Source: Silene noctiflora (Eukaryota > Streptophyta > Magnoliopsida > Caryophyllales > Caryophyllaceae). Taken from it: DNA of 34,852 bases. Positions within the stretch are counted from its first letter, which is position 1, and every line of letters begins with the position of its first letter. A program made the translations under genes and the position numbers. Below are positions 1 through 14,500 of this stretch, piece after piece. The notes beneath the pieces were generated by a model, which was not told the origin of the DNA, ran no database searches, and saw only the letters and a program-made list of their open reading frames with translations. The stretch lies in assembly GCA_009801015.1 (NCBI GenBank), contig VHZZ01011698.1:5204-40055 (forward strand), given 5' to 3'.

Positions 1-688
1 CCCTTTGTTTGTGTCAAACAAACACCAACAAAGGAAATCAGTAACTTTGTTTCCCTTTCCCTTTCTTATAGACCCCCAACCAAACGCCCCCTAGTATATA
101 GGGGATTCATCTGATTTGGATAAAAACCTAAATTGGATGGAACCGTTGATGTCGAATGGTAATTGAAATGAATGGACATATAAAGTGGTACGAAATGATG
201 GTCTCTCAATAATTTAGTAAGAGACCGTCTCTTCAAAGTTTATTTAAGTCGTTTTTAATGTTTTATAACCCAAAATTGCTATCAAATTTCCACCTGTCCA
301 GATAACATGCGTTGTAGACTTGTAGTAAAGTGCCTGCGTTGTAGACTTATAGTAAAGTGCTTGATTAAAAAATGATTTTGTACCCCGATTGTATATTTGT
401 ATATGGATCATTCACTGAAAAATGTCTCACTACGAATAAAAAAGGCTAATTATATGATTTTAGCATTATGAAGAACTCTCCACTATTTAGACTTGTCAAA
501 ATTGGTACGATCTGAGAAGGTTGATCTGGGACCGAAAAATAATCTCCAAACTTGACCCAACATAGCCAACCTAATCCCACCTAAAAGTGGTTCGACTCAA
601 AATGACCCAACTTAAAGAACATTAACAGAGGGTACTGACCATTAGCTAGCCATTGCGTTGGAGGGTTTAGTTTGCCCGGTGAAGATTC
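1..688. other. Intergenic DNA with short repeats, no gene seen
   Basis: No coding region can be supported here. The first ~100 bases end in a CCAACCAAACGCCCC block, which is the kind of end seen on plant MITEs, followed by a small palindrome of CCCCTA and TAGGGG. Around 200-235 there is a GAGACC/GGTCTC palindrome that recurs in similar form near 34225. Positions 308-361 hold two copies of a 27-bp unit. These look like remains of non-autonomous transposons, but I could not define any boundary. Confidence 0.4.
308..361. repeat. 27-bp tandem duplication
   Basis: Two adjacent copies of a 27-bp unit beginning TGCGTTGTAGACTT (308-334 and 335-361) differ at about two positions. No function is evident. 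Confidence 0.85.
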
Positions 689-916
689 TTACAAGTAATC
701 GAACAAAATCAGATGCTTTGCAATTGATTGTAAGATGTCAGGAGGAAGATTCGACCATCCGGTTTTTGTGTACATAGTCCTGGAAATTGAATTTGGAGTG
801 CGGAAAATATATATCGAGTCGTAAGCTCTAAGTTTTGATTGAACTCGAGCTGTCCTGGGTAACACAAGCATACATGTTTCGGGAGGATTATTATCAAGGT
901 CAAGGGACTTGGTCAA
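689..916 (-). pseudogene. Possible F-box domain remnant
   Basis: The last ~23 residues of this open stretch read GWSNLPPDILQSIAKHL followed by ILFDYL. This matches the start of a plant F-box (W-x-x-LP-x-x-[IL]L-x-x-I-x-x-x-L). A stop follows at once, where F-box/DUF295 and F-box/kelch proteins would continue with an R-F-R-x-V-C-K-x-W segment. The TTACTTGTAAGAAT context could be a splice donor just after FDYL, but I found no following exon in 1-688. The residues before the F-box do not resemble an F-box protein N-terminus. I read it as a broken fragment; it could be chance similarity. Confidence 0.35.
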
Positions 917-2582
917 GAGGCAAACAGAGGGTTGTTTATCATCTCCAAGTTCTGGGAATAATTTTGGGAGACATAAAAACTGGGAGGTAACAGGATTTCA
1001 AAGAGAATAGATGTTGCAATCTTTGCGGTCTCTCAAGATAACAGCACCGCCTTGCGCCCTCTACAACGCAAGGCCTCTAAATGATATTGCCAACCGAGTT
1101 ATCTGGCATCAAATCTTAGTGAGCGTATGCATCAGTAGCAACTCCAGATGCTCATCGTTTCTATAGGTCGTCACAAACTCAAAAACCATAATGTTTTTGC
1201 ATATAAATACCAACAAAAAACATTCACCTCAAAAATTTTACAGTAGCTAGAAATTAATTTACATTTAAGGCTAACAAATTGACGAATTTTTCAATTATTT
1301 CGTCTACATGAAATTAACAACCCACTCTATTACGGAGTGTATACACCCCCCAAGTTTACAACATATCCAAGAATATATGTAGGCGATCTGTTAGACTATT
1401 TTCCAATTAAATTTATACAGGAACAACAAGAAATGCTACCTATCTACTACATGTCGCGATTTCATTGGTTGTGTACGAAAAACTCACACATATGTCTAGC
1501 CTTTTCCGTTAAGGTGTCATCAAATTTGCTATACAAGTCCAAACCCATACAAGACCGTTCTCATCTCTCCTATTTACGTAATTTTAACAAACTACTACCA
1601 GGTCAATACCACTCATCGAACCCTCACTTTTTCCGCAACTTACTATCCTCAACAACTGCAGCAACACCGTACGCCTCACCAGCAAGTCGGTGTACATTCC
1701 AAAATGCCAAAAACATATGACAAGTTCATCACTGGCTCGACCAGTACAAACTAAATTCCTTGTCGAAATTATGATGAGCAGTGATAGCTTAATCAAATAT
1801 CCAGCCACAAGACAACAATAACTAAATCATCCCATGCGCTCTGTGGGATAGTGCCTCCTGGCTAAGTGGAACTGAAAGGGACAAATGTAGTAGAACTACC
1901 CTTGCTTGGAAACACGGAGACGGAAAATTCCAGATGACTCGCTGAAAATTGCGCACATAATTATATCAGCCGAGTGGTGCTTTACAATGAAAGTCACAAA
2001 GAGTTCAATAAGCCAACTTGCTTTGATACCCCAAAATTCCGTCCAATAACAATGTGCCAAAAAAATCAAAATATTACACACCGCGATACCTCTATGAATA
2101 GTGAAAAAAATGTGAAGTGAGGCTAAAGTGAACAAAGGTATCTCTACAAACACAACAACATTCCGATGTTGCAGGTACAATTTGATTCAAATAAGGACAC
2201 TTTTACCCTCAAAAGACCGTGAAGAAGAATTAATCATGAAGAATGTACACAAGCATGGCCTCTCTCCAAAATTGGTCAAAGAAGCCCAAAATCAAAATGT
2301 CAGTGTATATATAACAGCAGATCGCAAAAGTATACCCTACGCCAAGGTTTCATTCACTTCAAGGCCACCAAGGTACGAATGGGGTTCACTGCTGCACTTG
2401 GCACAGCGTCGTTGCTTTGCATAAAATTGCAACCACGAAGAATGACCTTTTGGTGCATAAAGAATCAAACCTCTCAAACACATGGGATTCATAAGAGATC
2501 GATCAACAGCTATGAAAGCACAAGCAAGCGCCCAATCTCACGAATATCGGCTATATTTTCGTTCAGTGCTGACAATGAATCA
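917..2582 (-). other. 3' flank / likely 3' UTR of the transportin gene
   Basis: No gene is convincing in this stretch. Open frames near 1337-1720 and 1896-2424 have no recognisable domain. The part next to 2582 must hold the 3' untranslated region of the minus-strand transportin transcript, but I could not place its poly(A) site. Confidence 0.5.
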
Positions 2583-5500
2583 CTATATCTGATATTTCGA
2601 CAGCTTATCCTTTACGGGTGCCTCCAAAGACGAAATCAATTGCTCCCACGGTCCAACTCCAAGCATCTAAAAGAAAAAAAAAAGAGTAAAAAAAAAATAA
2701 GAAATCTATGATGCAGCAAAAAAAAAAAAGTAGACGAAAGTGAAAGTAAGCAAGTGTAAGACAACGGATCCCACATACTCTTTAAGGTTTTTTTGTCACA
2801 ACTGTCAAAATTTAATTATTTCCATTTTCGATGCAAGCAGAGACTCGCTAATCTTTGGTTCAGGACTATGGTTTGATAAAGCAACATTGCTAACTAAATT
2901 ACTTGCTTATTATTGTGTAGTAACAAAAACAGCATAGGTTAAATACATGTGACCCCTATTAACCAGACATCGTAATTCGTTGAGGCCCTGGGACATTGTT
3001 ATCATATCACTGAAATTTGTCGTGTAGTAGAGTATTGGTTTCCATGCTACACAAAGAAAATGCAGTGAAACCAATGATTGGAGGATGTAATAACTATCAA
3101 AAATTCACAGCAATAAAATTGCTAACTAAATTTGGCGTCTAGTAGTGTATTGGTATACAAGCTCCACATAGGTTAAGCCGTTAAGTACAGCCTGAAGTTC
3201 ATAGCTATCATGTGGGTTTGAATTTACAGACGAAGGCTTTGTTGTGGCAGTACCATTTCAATATGATACGCCATTTGTCCCCAACTAATAGTTCACATTT
3301 CAAAATTGGTTAATCAAAGGAATGTGATCGCCAGCTACATCCACCCTCCAGCCTCACCACTTCTAACCTCCAGCTTAACCATCCTATCCAATCACTCCAA
3401 CACTGCTAACTCCGCAAGCCTTAAGCACCATCGATCCCAGCTGACCATCTTCCTGGCACTGTCCCACCAAACCCTGCTACCACTACCACAAACCTACTTC
3501 ACAAATCATTATTGCCACTATGGTGATCACAACCAGCACCCATCTCAAATACATATGGACCCTACTGTGTTATACTTAGCAACAGTACTTCCAGTCTAAG
3601 GGGACTGGGATGGTACACTTAGCCACCCAAACCCAAGTTAACCACAGACCACATTCCAACCTCAACTACCACTGTCACCCCAACTGAACTCTAGCCACCG
3701 CAGTTGACCCTGACCTAGTAACGAAAGAGAGATCTGTGAAGGGAAGAGGAAAAAGAAAGGTGCAAGGAGAGAGAAATATATCAAGAGGAGAATGAGAAGA
3801 AGGTTCGCAGCAGTGATTATGGGCGGGGGTTGTAGCATCAAGATGGTGTTGGTTAGTGCAGGGAAAGAAACTGAGAGTGTGGCAGGGCTGTTGGTGCTTG
3901 TAGGTCTTTTGGTTGATTGATTTGGGGAATGAAGTTAAAATAAAACAACTTCTACCTCACTTGTCTTGCAATACCTAAAAGAAGAATGCAAAAGCAAAAT
4001 AAAACTTCAATGTTCCGTCAGAAGGAACACCAAGTAGCAGCCATTCACACAATTTCATCACACCAATACTCAACACTTGTAGTTTGAAGGACATGACCGT
4101 TCACACTAAAAGAAGAATTTATAATTTAAAGAATTCATGACACTAGTAATCTGGCATGGCGAACCTGTTTGTAACCATGTAACACCTGGTACACTTCATT
4201 GTTCAAATCTGGACTTCTTATTTCCTGAGATAAATAGAAGCAATTAAGTTACTCAACAAACTTTTCAACTTCTTCTACGAACAAGGAGAACTCTTCTTAC
4301 ATGCCAGCTGGCTATTGCTTTCACCAAGAAAAGAAGTGAATTTATAGCTGCAGAGGGATTCATTTTAACCTGGTTTAAGATGAAGTTTATCAATGATTAA
4401 TCACATTGAAGCCACAAAATATATTCACCAGTATCACCACCACACAATAACTTGAAAAAAAAACAAAAAAAACTGACCATTGCGCATAAACCACGAAAAG
4501 CGTCTTCTTTCTCAATGTCATCACGGATCCTGTCATAAGTCAAGTAGATCAGTGGAATACCAACATTCTTATCACACCTAAAGAACAGATGCAGGCTTAC
4601 AAAAGAACAAGCACACTCCAAAGGCGATGAATTGTAAATCCCCTAACCGATACTTTGTAAATCAAAACGGCTGCATGACTTTCTCTAAAGACCGAATTGC
4701 CAGAAAATATTCAAAAAGATTGCTGGTGTTCTAACTATCCCGGTCTACTAGAATATGAACATTATGCTATTTAGTCTGTGACGCTTGTGTCCAACCTCGA
4801 TTACATAGAAGGCTGACACATTGGGAACAAAAGATGGATATAAGAAAATGTTGATTTCAAAGCTTCTCCCACTTCAGCTTTGCACATTGCCGACTCCAAA
4901 CAGATCTGCTGGCACCGTTCACGAGTTTGCGGTTTGCCCAGACCTCCAAAATGGCCTTGACAGACCCATTTAGGAGGCTCAATGTGTTAAGCCTTGCCCA
5001 TCCGATAAATTGCCAAAAATTTTAACTTAAAAAATATACATGTCAAGTTAGCCACACAGTTTGTAATTTTATCATTTTTTTAATTCAGAATTTTATGGAA
5101 TTGAGGATACCCTCAACATGACAAACCACCCTAAACTTCTATGCCCCTTCAATTTTGCGTATCACTGCACCAAACCATTCAATAACCACTGAATTCTGAT
5201 AGATAACTGACTTGGTCTACATCTCGAAGTTTAATGTTTTAGAGCAACTGAATGCTACTAACTTTACATACAGTCTCTAATCGTGGGATGTTAAAAATAA
5301 TAAATAAAATAAAGCCCTTGTTGTAATAGCAAAGTGGCTGTGCTCTATATTGTGCATAGGAGGAACGCAGTTCAGAAAATCACGCTCTTTGGTTATGTTT
5401 GGCAGGGAGTTGTTGTTTCTAGATTCTTTAGGCTAAGACCACAGGTGTAATTGAAAGGATAACAAATAACTGTCTACAGCAGAGTAGGACCAAACATGGC

Positions 5501-8500
5501 CTCCCTAAATATTTCACAAAATATTATTCAAGAGTCTGCTGCATCTACCATCCGACTCCTAAAGTAATTCAAAGTTAGAAATCCTATTTCAAAACACAAC
5601 CTAAATTAATGGATCAATGCGGTTTAAACACGGCAACTAAAAAAATACCACATTTCCCACTCCACTTAAGTCGAAAAAGTAAACATAATATGCACAATTA
5701 TTCTGGGAAAAGATCAGCCATCAGATCCTTTCGATCTAGTAGTTGAAAGTCACGATGAGAGACGCCAAAAAGAAGTAATAAAATCATGAAAACAAACAGT
5801 GCCTCTTTTCTGTTTACTTTTTGCAAGGTCGTATCTAAGGTAAAAAACAACATCAACCCAGTGACTTGAAACCTCAAAGTAGGCTCGTGGCTAAGGTGGG
5901 GAAAGGAGGTCTCACGTATGGAGACCGCAGTCTTGCCCATGTTAATTGAAAATACAGAGATGATCCTGAAGGACTCTTGATGAAAAATGTGTCGTAATTG
6001 CATCGGCTGACAGCTATTTAACAATGTAAGAAGTGCGGCCAGTTTCACAAGCCATTTTACTTTATACTATTATATATCAAGGCAAAGAACCTCCAGAAGA
6101 TAGAAATCTTTGCAAGGGGACGTAAACAACAACAAAAAAACTGAGTAAAATGGTATGACAAAGAAACTCACATAGACAAAGCATTACACCATGGTTGCAA
6201 AAAATGCTCCATATGTGGTGACACAAGATCAGGGCAGGCCCAGGCAAATCTTCCAAGAGTTATGGCAGCGTTCTCTACAAGTGACTTATTGAGTTCCTGA
6301 TGATGGTAAAAGCCAATGTCATCCCTGTAACAACTCTATGACACATCCTCAATAACAGACCAGTCAAGAGATTCACCTCTGCATGTTGAAGTATTAGAAC
6401 TAGTGAGGATACAACGGTCATGACAACTGGAGAAATCTCTTGTCTGACCTACAAATGTAGAAAAAAAAAAAGAGCTGTGATTAATTTTTAAGAATGAAGC
6501 CAATAAATATGGTTGCATATAACGTCAAAGAGAGAGAAAGTAGTGGATAGAATGAATGTAATAATCCCACCTTCAAAGCTAACATAATGGTACCACATGA
6601 TCAACGAGAAGTACAGATAATAGGATTAATAGGTCTAACAACTCAATCCACAGAAAAAGCAATGTCGGTCCAAAAAACTAAACTCGTGTATTCTCTAGAC
6701 TAGAAAAATCAACCAACCAATAATACATTACGGCAACACATTATGTGTCAGAACTTGTATGCAATCAATATAAAACAAAAACAAACAAAAAATGCCTTCA
6801 TGACTCGTAAGAGTAGTAGTGTAGTACAACTGTACAACTGCACAAGGACCATAAGTTCACAACATTGAAGCAAATCGTCAAAAATTGGTAAACAAAGAAA
6901 AGGCTAGCCAAAAAGAGTATCTACTTTTCCGTACCAAAGGCTATCAAATTCTATCTGTGTAAAATCAGAAATATTATTGATGTAAAGCTGATTCATCCTA
7001 ATAAACAATCCTCCCTTAGGTCGTACCGACAAAAATATACGGTCCGCTGATAACCAAACTGTAATCAGGAAATGGCACGCAAGATGCGTTTTAACCAACA
7101 ATATCCAGACCTAGATACGAGCTTATGTTTAATCATTCATAAATTCATACTCAAAAAATAATCTATAAATTCCTCGTTCCCACATTGACTTTCCATCTTT
7201 GCTTGTATATTTGCTTTATCTAAACTGTATTTTCCAACTTTTTTTCTCTTTTCCTTTATTTTATTTGACGGTTTCAGAATATTAGCCGGCGGAAATTAAT
7301 TTTGGAATTAAGGCTTTGTTGTTGTGCCACTGCCGCACAAAGGAAGCAAACACCTATCTACAAACTGGCAAATACAATAAGCTGCATCCACTAAATGATA
7401 AACAAAAGTGTCCCGTATCTATAGCATCAAACTTTTCCCATATTTGCAATGTCCTACCATGAGGGTAACATACCTTCACTGCTAATTCACCAATAGCCCA
7501 ACAAGCATTATTTGCTACCGAAATCGTTTCCTTCAACTTGGACGTCTCCTGATAATGCAGATGCACCAACAATGAGATTTCCATTCTTCTATTTAACGCA
7601 GATAACCAAATTAATATGACCTACCAATTGCTTTGCTGTAACATCAAGAAATTGTGACAAACTGGGATGGAGGTGTATGGGACAAACCTAGCAAAGAGCA
7701 AAAAAAAAATTAGAAAACAAGCTACAAAGAAGTCAACTGTCGCAAAAAATCATTCATCAAATTACCCTTGCAAGGTCACCAAGAAGAGCAAAAGCACTCT
7801 GTCGAACATCAGAAGAATCATCCATGCAGCATTGCAAAAGCAAATCCCTTAGAATACTTTGTGAAACCTATTGAAAGAGTTCCAATACAAGAATTAGTGA
7901 TAAACACAAAACTTCAAAACCAAAAGGTAGGTCATTTTCAAATGGTATGTTTGCACATTCTGAGCACATGCTTAAGAATCGAACCTCTCTAGGAACATTT
8001 GGAATATATACAGTTTTCTTGCTTTAAAACAGAAATCTTGTAGTCTACTTGCTCACTGAAAAACGAACTTTGGAAGAAACCTCACGTATGCCCAAGTACT
8101 TGGGCTTGTAAAATACTATCATTTTTTTCCAAATAATTGCAGAATATTTTGATTTAAAAGTGCACATTTTACTTGTCCTGGACATACAGGCATATATAAA
8201 TATAAGACACAAGAGGAAGAAAATATAGGCATAAAAACAAGGGCAGGAAGCTATTATTCTTCTCCAGATTTTCACCTTTGGAGTAACTTATAAGATGAGG
8301 TAAGCAAGATAGTGCATATAAACCACATCCACTAGTTCTGAGACTTGTGACTTACTATGGCATTGCTTTTTGAGGTTTCCAAGAAACACTCAGTGATAGA
8401 CTAAACAGTCAAAGAACAAAATTAACCATTGCAAATGGAACAATAAAAACTCTGTAAATAACAATAGATAACAACAAGAAGAACAATTACCAAACTCTCC

Positions 8501-11500
8501 ACGCCACTGCCAAGGCCCTCCACTAGTCCAGACAGCAGATCGAGAGAGCAAACAACAAATTCTCTATCATAAGGAACACCAGCAGAAGATGGATTGGCCT
8601 GAAATGGAACTAATATTAGAAAATACTTCAGATCAAGACTCCGGGATGCAATTATACACTATCTCTGACAAGTAAACATGGAGATATGAACCATAGAAAT
8701 CAATCTTCGAACAAGTTATGACTTCGGAAAATACATAATTACAAACTCAATTCCACATGCATACAAGTTTCTTTGCCTCGGCTACTATATCTTGGCCTAG
8801 CAGGACAAACCAATAATCTTTATTTCTAAAATTAAAAGAATCGAGGTAGACCAAGACGACGAGGCGCAAGGCATAAAAGCAAAGGTACACGCCTCCGGCC
8901 ACACACCATATTTTCAAGTCGAAATATTATACCAACATAAAAAAAATATAGTGCATCAAAGTGTTTCTCTGGATTTTGAGAGGGGCTAACATGTAAAATA
9001 AGGATCATAGGGTAAAGGACAGGGAACACCAAACAATTAGAAGGTAAAGATATGGAATTTGTATAGCAGTGTGCTGGGCCTTGTGCCCGAGGCACACCAA
9101 AGACACCCAAAGGAATTTTGACTAGTGCCACACCGAGATTGAGCTCAAGCCTCCCCAGGGCACTCTTTTTAAACTAAACCTTATTCCTTAGCTTTACGTA
9201 GCAGAAACATAACTGAAAGCAATCTGAAAGATAGCACTATACAAGAAAACAGCAGATCACAGTTTTAGACAATTGTCAACACCAAATTGCACAACCTTAG
9301 CCATTTGTTGCGTCTGGATAATAAGTATGCACCTCTGGAACACTGGTTCGGCAAATTGAGAGAAACCTGGGCCCAGTGCCTGAGAAATAAGAAAATATCA
9401 GTTTTCCAATCTCTAAATTTTCCCAATACAGATCCTACAGGCTAATACATAAACAAATAGAGTGGATTCATAAACCACTCTAGCATAATACAAGACTAAT
9501 ACATTCAAAGGGATACATTACATGAACATAAATAATAAGTGATATATAGCAGTATAGGACATGGGTGCCTTAGCAAAGCATTTAAATAGTGAAGCCAGTG
9601 TTAACCAAGAAATATGAAAGTATAAGGAGAAACAGGAGCAAATCGGGAGAAAAAAATTATTAGCTACATAACATAACAAGAAAAGATACCTGTGCGATTG
9701 ATGTAAAGCACTCAAGCAGCGGGAAAATATCTTTATCAAAGTTTGAAAGCTGCTGCCACTTCGCAATAAGTGGGGGCATCAAGATTTCTAGACACCTAGG
9801 CTGCAATAATCCAAATATTTAATCAAATTGCCAACAGAAACCACAAGGCAGCAAAATAATTAATGAAGAGTTATTTCCCCATTTGCCTCAATGGCTTATG
9901 CTAATTGCCTTAAGGTGGTGCATGAACAAATTTACACAGCCTTTATCTATGTTTTCAACACAAAAAGATGGGGCCTGTAACGAAATTTAGTGTCAAGAAT
10001 TGAGGTGTCCTGACTATTACAAGGCTTCTTCACAAAATAAAAATGACAAACAATTTACTAAAGTGTTTGCTTTATTCCCATCATATTCCAAAACCAAAGA
10101 TCTATTGGAAATGGAAAAAACATCCCACTGCTTCATAATACACTTATCATCAGGTTCTTGTTTTATGTTGTCATCCACAAATGCTACAAGATTTCCTAAG
10201 CCAATAACATTTCTCTGTGCAAAACATTAATAATACTGTAATGGGGATACTATGGTCGGACATTTATAGAGATGATAGATGCTATGACGGGCAAGTGATA
10301 TACATAATGAGGCATAGGGGCATACTGATACTCAATGCCGGAACCATGGACTAGATTATTGAATAAGTTACCTGATTTAACTCCCCTCCGACCGCATCAG
10401 CCAAAGTTCCAATGGCATCATATAGAATCCGCAAATTTTTCTTCTGCAAAGGTCCATAGAAACAAGCATGCAAAGGTTAACACCATCTACCTGAGAAGAC
10501 TAAGGTGGTGAATTAATAATTGCAACATTATAAAATTGACAACCTGGTATTTCCCAAATGCAGACATTAAATGCTGCAATATAGTCTCTAACCGTGGTGC
10601 CAACTCTTCAGCAGCTTCCTGGTGGAGAAAAGCCTTAGTAAGACTAGAAAGTCATCGAGAGAAACAGGCATGCCATTGAAAAGCACAAACCTCTTCCAAT
10701 GTTGCAAACGCTGAACAGGCTGCTTCCTGTACACGCTTGTTGGTGTCAAGTACTCTTCCCAGAATACCCATCAATACCTTCTCAAACTGTTCATTGCCCT
10801 TCTGATGGCCAATGCCCTAGAATGGTCAATTGCAAATCAAACATATTATACAGCTATCCTTGATACAAGATATCTGAGATGCTAAAAATTCATGTTCATT
10901 CAAGTATCCTAACAGGAATTTCATTGAGAGAACCGTGTGCATTAATCTCATGCATATTTTTCATTGCATAAATCGCTCATCATAATGCCCTAGAATGGTC
11001 AATTGCAGAATTAAACAAATTATACGGCTACCTTCATAAAAGAAACCTGAGACACTTAAAAACGTTTTCATTCAAGTGTCCTAACATAATTTTATTGAGA
11101 GAACCATGTGCACTGAGCTCATGCATATTTTTCAGTGCATAAATCGCTCCTCACAGTACAATGAAGCAGCCAATTAATGACAAAAAAGGAAAAGGCTAAG
11201 TAAACTGCAACCCAAAACTTTATCATCTTTAATTAACAAAACATACCCTCTTCGCCATATGAGATATTATTTTTTGCTAAATAACTTTATGACGTGACTC
11301 ATCAGAGAGCAACTTTCTGTTGTGATTTTACTTTTGTATGGCAGAGATGCGTATGTTGAGATGGATGTGCGGCCATACAAGGAAAAATCGATTAAGGAAA
11401 GGTGATTAGGGAAAAGATGAAAGTGGCACCAATAGAGGACAAGATGATGGAAAACCGACTAAGATGGTTTGGCCATGTGAGAAGGAGACCTATGGACACA

Positions 11501-14500
11501 CCAGGGGAACAGAAAAGTTTGCTAGGGGTAGAGGGAGACCAAAACAGACATGGCTGAGAGTGATAAAGCACGATATGAGATTTCTCGGGCTGATGACGGA
11601 ATGGTGACGGAGAGGGCACAATGGAGGGAAATGATACATGTGGATTTTTAGTATTTGACGTGATTTGAAATATTTAATGTTTTTATTTAATTTTTAAAAA
11701 TGTATTTGTTCTTTTCGGATTTATTACACCCTTTTACCAACAACTTTCTTATATATTAATACTAGGTTCACTTTTAAGGTATTCCGGACCCTTAAGTTTT
11801 ACTTCGGTTTTCAAAATCGTTTTAATCTTTATTCTCAATTTAAATTCTAAGTTTTTATAAAAGAAATCTGGACTTCTATTTTAAAACCTTAAGTTTACCT
11901 TCTTTTGTATAATGTTTCACTCCCCTTTTGTTTTTCACTTTTTGTTTTCTATATTTTCGCATTTTTAGGTGTGAGTTCACCCATGTACGGTTCTAAAGGA
12001 TGATTCATGTCAGCCGACCCCAAATCATTTTGGGATTACGGCTCTGATGTTGTTGTTGTTGTTAAGTTAACCCCATTGATAATCTCCTATATTCAGTACT
12101 AAAAAACAATTCCTATAAGACACTGTAAAGACTCTAGAGAGTATTGCCGCTCTCTTTCACAAAAGTAAACTAGGCAAAGTATTACAACTTTTGACGACAC
12201 CATGAGAGTAAAGGTAGGATATCATCAAACCATTCACCATTCACCATTCACCATTCACCATTCACCATCCACCATTTGGCCATATCTAATGTTGTTGCTT
12301 TATGTTGACATTTGAAAACAATCATACCTGGACGATGAATCTGCTGAAACGAGAAAGGGTCCAGCATGAAATGCTCCTTATAAGAGGAAATTTATCATCT
12401 AATAGAGGAATGAGAAAAGTGACAATCTGCAAACAGCAATGATAAGAACAGAAAATATTAGCATGTATAATTGGACTCAATGGTGTGTCATTTCAATAGA
12501 ATTTAGACAAATTTGTCAATTACATTAGTACTAATTTTTATCTGCCACACTTCAAAACTCCAAAAAAATAGGTTCAAAATTACTACTCCGTCCATGATGT
12601 AATGTTCTTCCCACTTCTTTCAGGATGACAGGATGATTTGATCATCCTATTTCTTTTCTATCCATAATTGGTACTAATTTTAAATAGTTTGTCCTGATGA
12701 CTAATGCGCATTTACAAAAAAGCTATTATAACCTACTTACAATCTCATTACTTTAGTTTATTAACTAATAAACTTAACCACATTATAGGATAAAACCTAA
12801 TTAAACACACTACTCTTTCTCTCCTTCAACACACAGTGCCCTTGTCATCCTCCCGCTTCTCTGCTGCCGCCGCCACCACACCACAGCCTCCCTCCTCCCC
12901 AACACACCAAAACCCTCTCAGTTCTCTCCGGCAGATCACTCTCCACCATCTAGATGCCCAACCTGCCTCCTCAGTCCTCTCACTTCTTCCTCACTCTTCC
13001 CCAGATCCCCTCCAAAACACCGACAATAAACTCTACATCACAATGTTACCATTCAAGATCTCCCCCGCCCGCAAAACCCTTATACAGCCCTAGATATACA
13101 CCACCCTCAATATCCTCCCCATCACTGAACACGACGTGACAATCCCCTATTTCCCTCGCTCCAACCACGATGTCACTCATCTCTCTCTTCTCTCCACACA
13201 TGACCAAGACCTCCAACGCAAGCTCCGGCCACTCTGTCCTCTACGGCTCTACCTACTCTTGGTTGCTTGGTTGGTGAAAATGGGGGTAGTCCAGTGTAGC
13301 TTCGGGGCTGTGATGGGGTGGAAATTGTAATGGAGACCATCGGGTAGCTTGTTGGAGGGTGGGAGTGTTGGGATAGTCTTTTAAGCCAAAGTGATTTAGT
13401 TGCTTTCGTTATCCCGCTTGCTCCTTTTTTGTAATATAGATATATAGTTATATCCTATCTAAAACTTTTTGCCATAAAGAACCGAAGGAACTCTAAAACA
13501 CAGAGGGAGGACTTTCTATGGGTTTCTGATGAAAAAGTTACAAAGTCATTTTTCAGCAAATAGTTATGATTCTGATGAACTGACTGAATCTAACAAGACT
13601 ACTGAAGTTGGAAAATACATGATATTAGAAAGAAGACTAGAAAACAAACCTCCAAAGCACAGTGTGTTTTTTACCCACACCATTAAAACTAAATTATTAT
13701 GGAGATAAAAATAAAAAATATCCTAAACATTACACAGACAGAATCGAAGTAAAAAGATCAAATTGCGAGGATGACACTTCTACATATTAGAATAAAAAAG
13801 GACATAATTGACAATAGTTGTAGGTGTAATGAAGACACAAGAAAATATCACATAATCACAATCTATGAGACTCGCTTAGTCAATTACTAGATGTATAATA
13901 AAAAGTAGATCACCTCTGGAAGAAGTTGGTATAAACCATTGAGGCAACCCTCCGCCACAGCACCAATAGCTAAAACCGCAGCTTCTCTCTGTTTCCAGGA
14001 CTGATCATCATTCTTTGATAAGTTCGCCTACAAACATTTCCGGAACAAATCATTCTCATAGAATTTATTAAAGGCTAGCCATCTGTGAGTAAAAAAAAAT
14101 CGACAAAATTTAAAGCACAAAACATGGTCAAGGAGACTTTTTGGTAGAGCAAAGCAAAATAAACAAAATGTTCAAAAATAGCAGAAATGTTTACAAAATC
14201 TAGCAAGTGAACCAAACACATCAATCATCGAAGGCCACCATGCGTACAGAAATGCCAGCACAAAATATATCAATGATTTTCCATTGTGTTGATTACTAGC
14301 ATGTTGAAAAAGATTGGTTGGGGACATTCAGAATACAATGCCGAGTTCTGCTGTTTTCTCTATACAACTTACAGCAACAGTTCATATTCCTAAACATCCA
14401 GGAACTGTAATTGAGCAAACTAACATGTAACTGTAAATTAATGAAACCATAGGGTCAGCTCTCACACTGGAAAACCCAGCAAAAACATCATATTTGAGTC

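Noticed and set aside
1337..1720. 127-codon open frame on the plus strand
   Set aside because: Composition and content are unlike a known protein, and it lies in the transposon-rich 3' flank of transportin. No supporting splice or start context.
7667..7992. Lys-rich plus-strand frames around exons 21-22
   Set aside because: Antisense shadows of transportin exons and A-rich intron.
12836..13330. Ser/Pro-rich open frames in intron 13
   Set aside because: They follow from the C-rich composition of the inserted cassette; no domain, several overlapping frames equally open.
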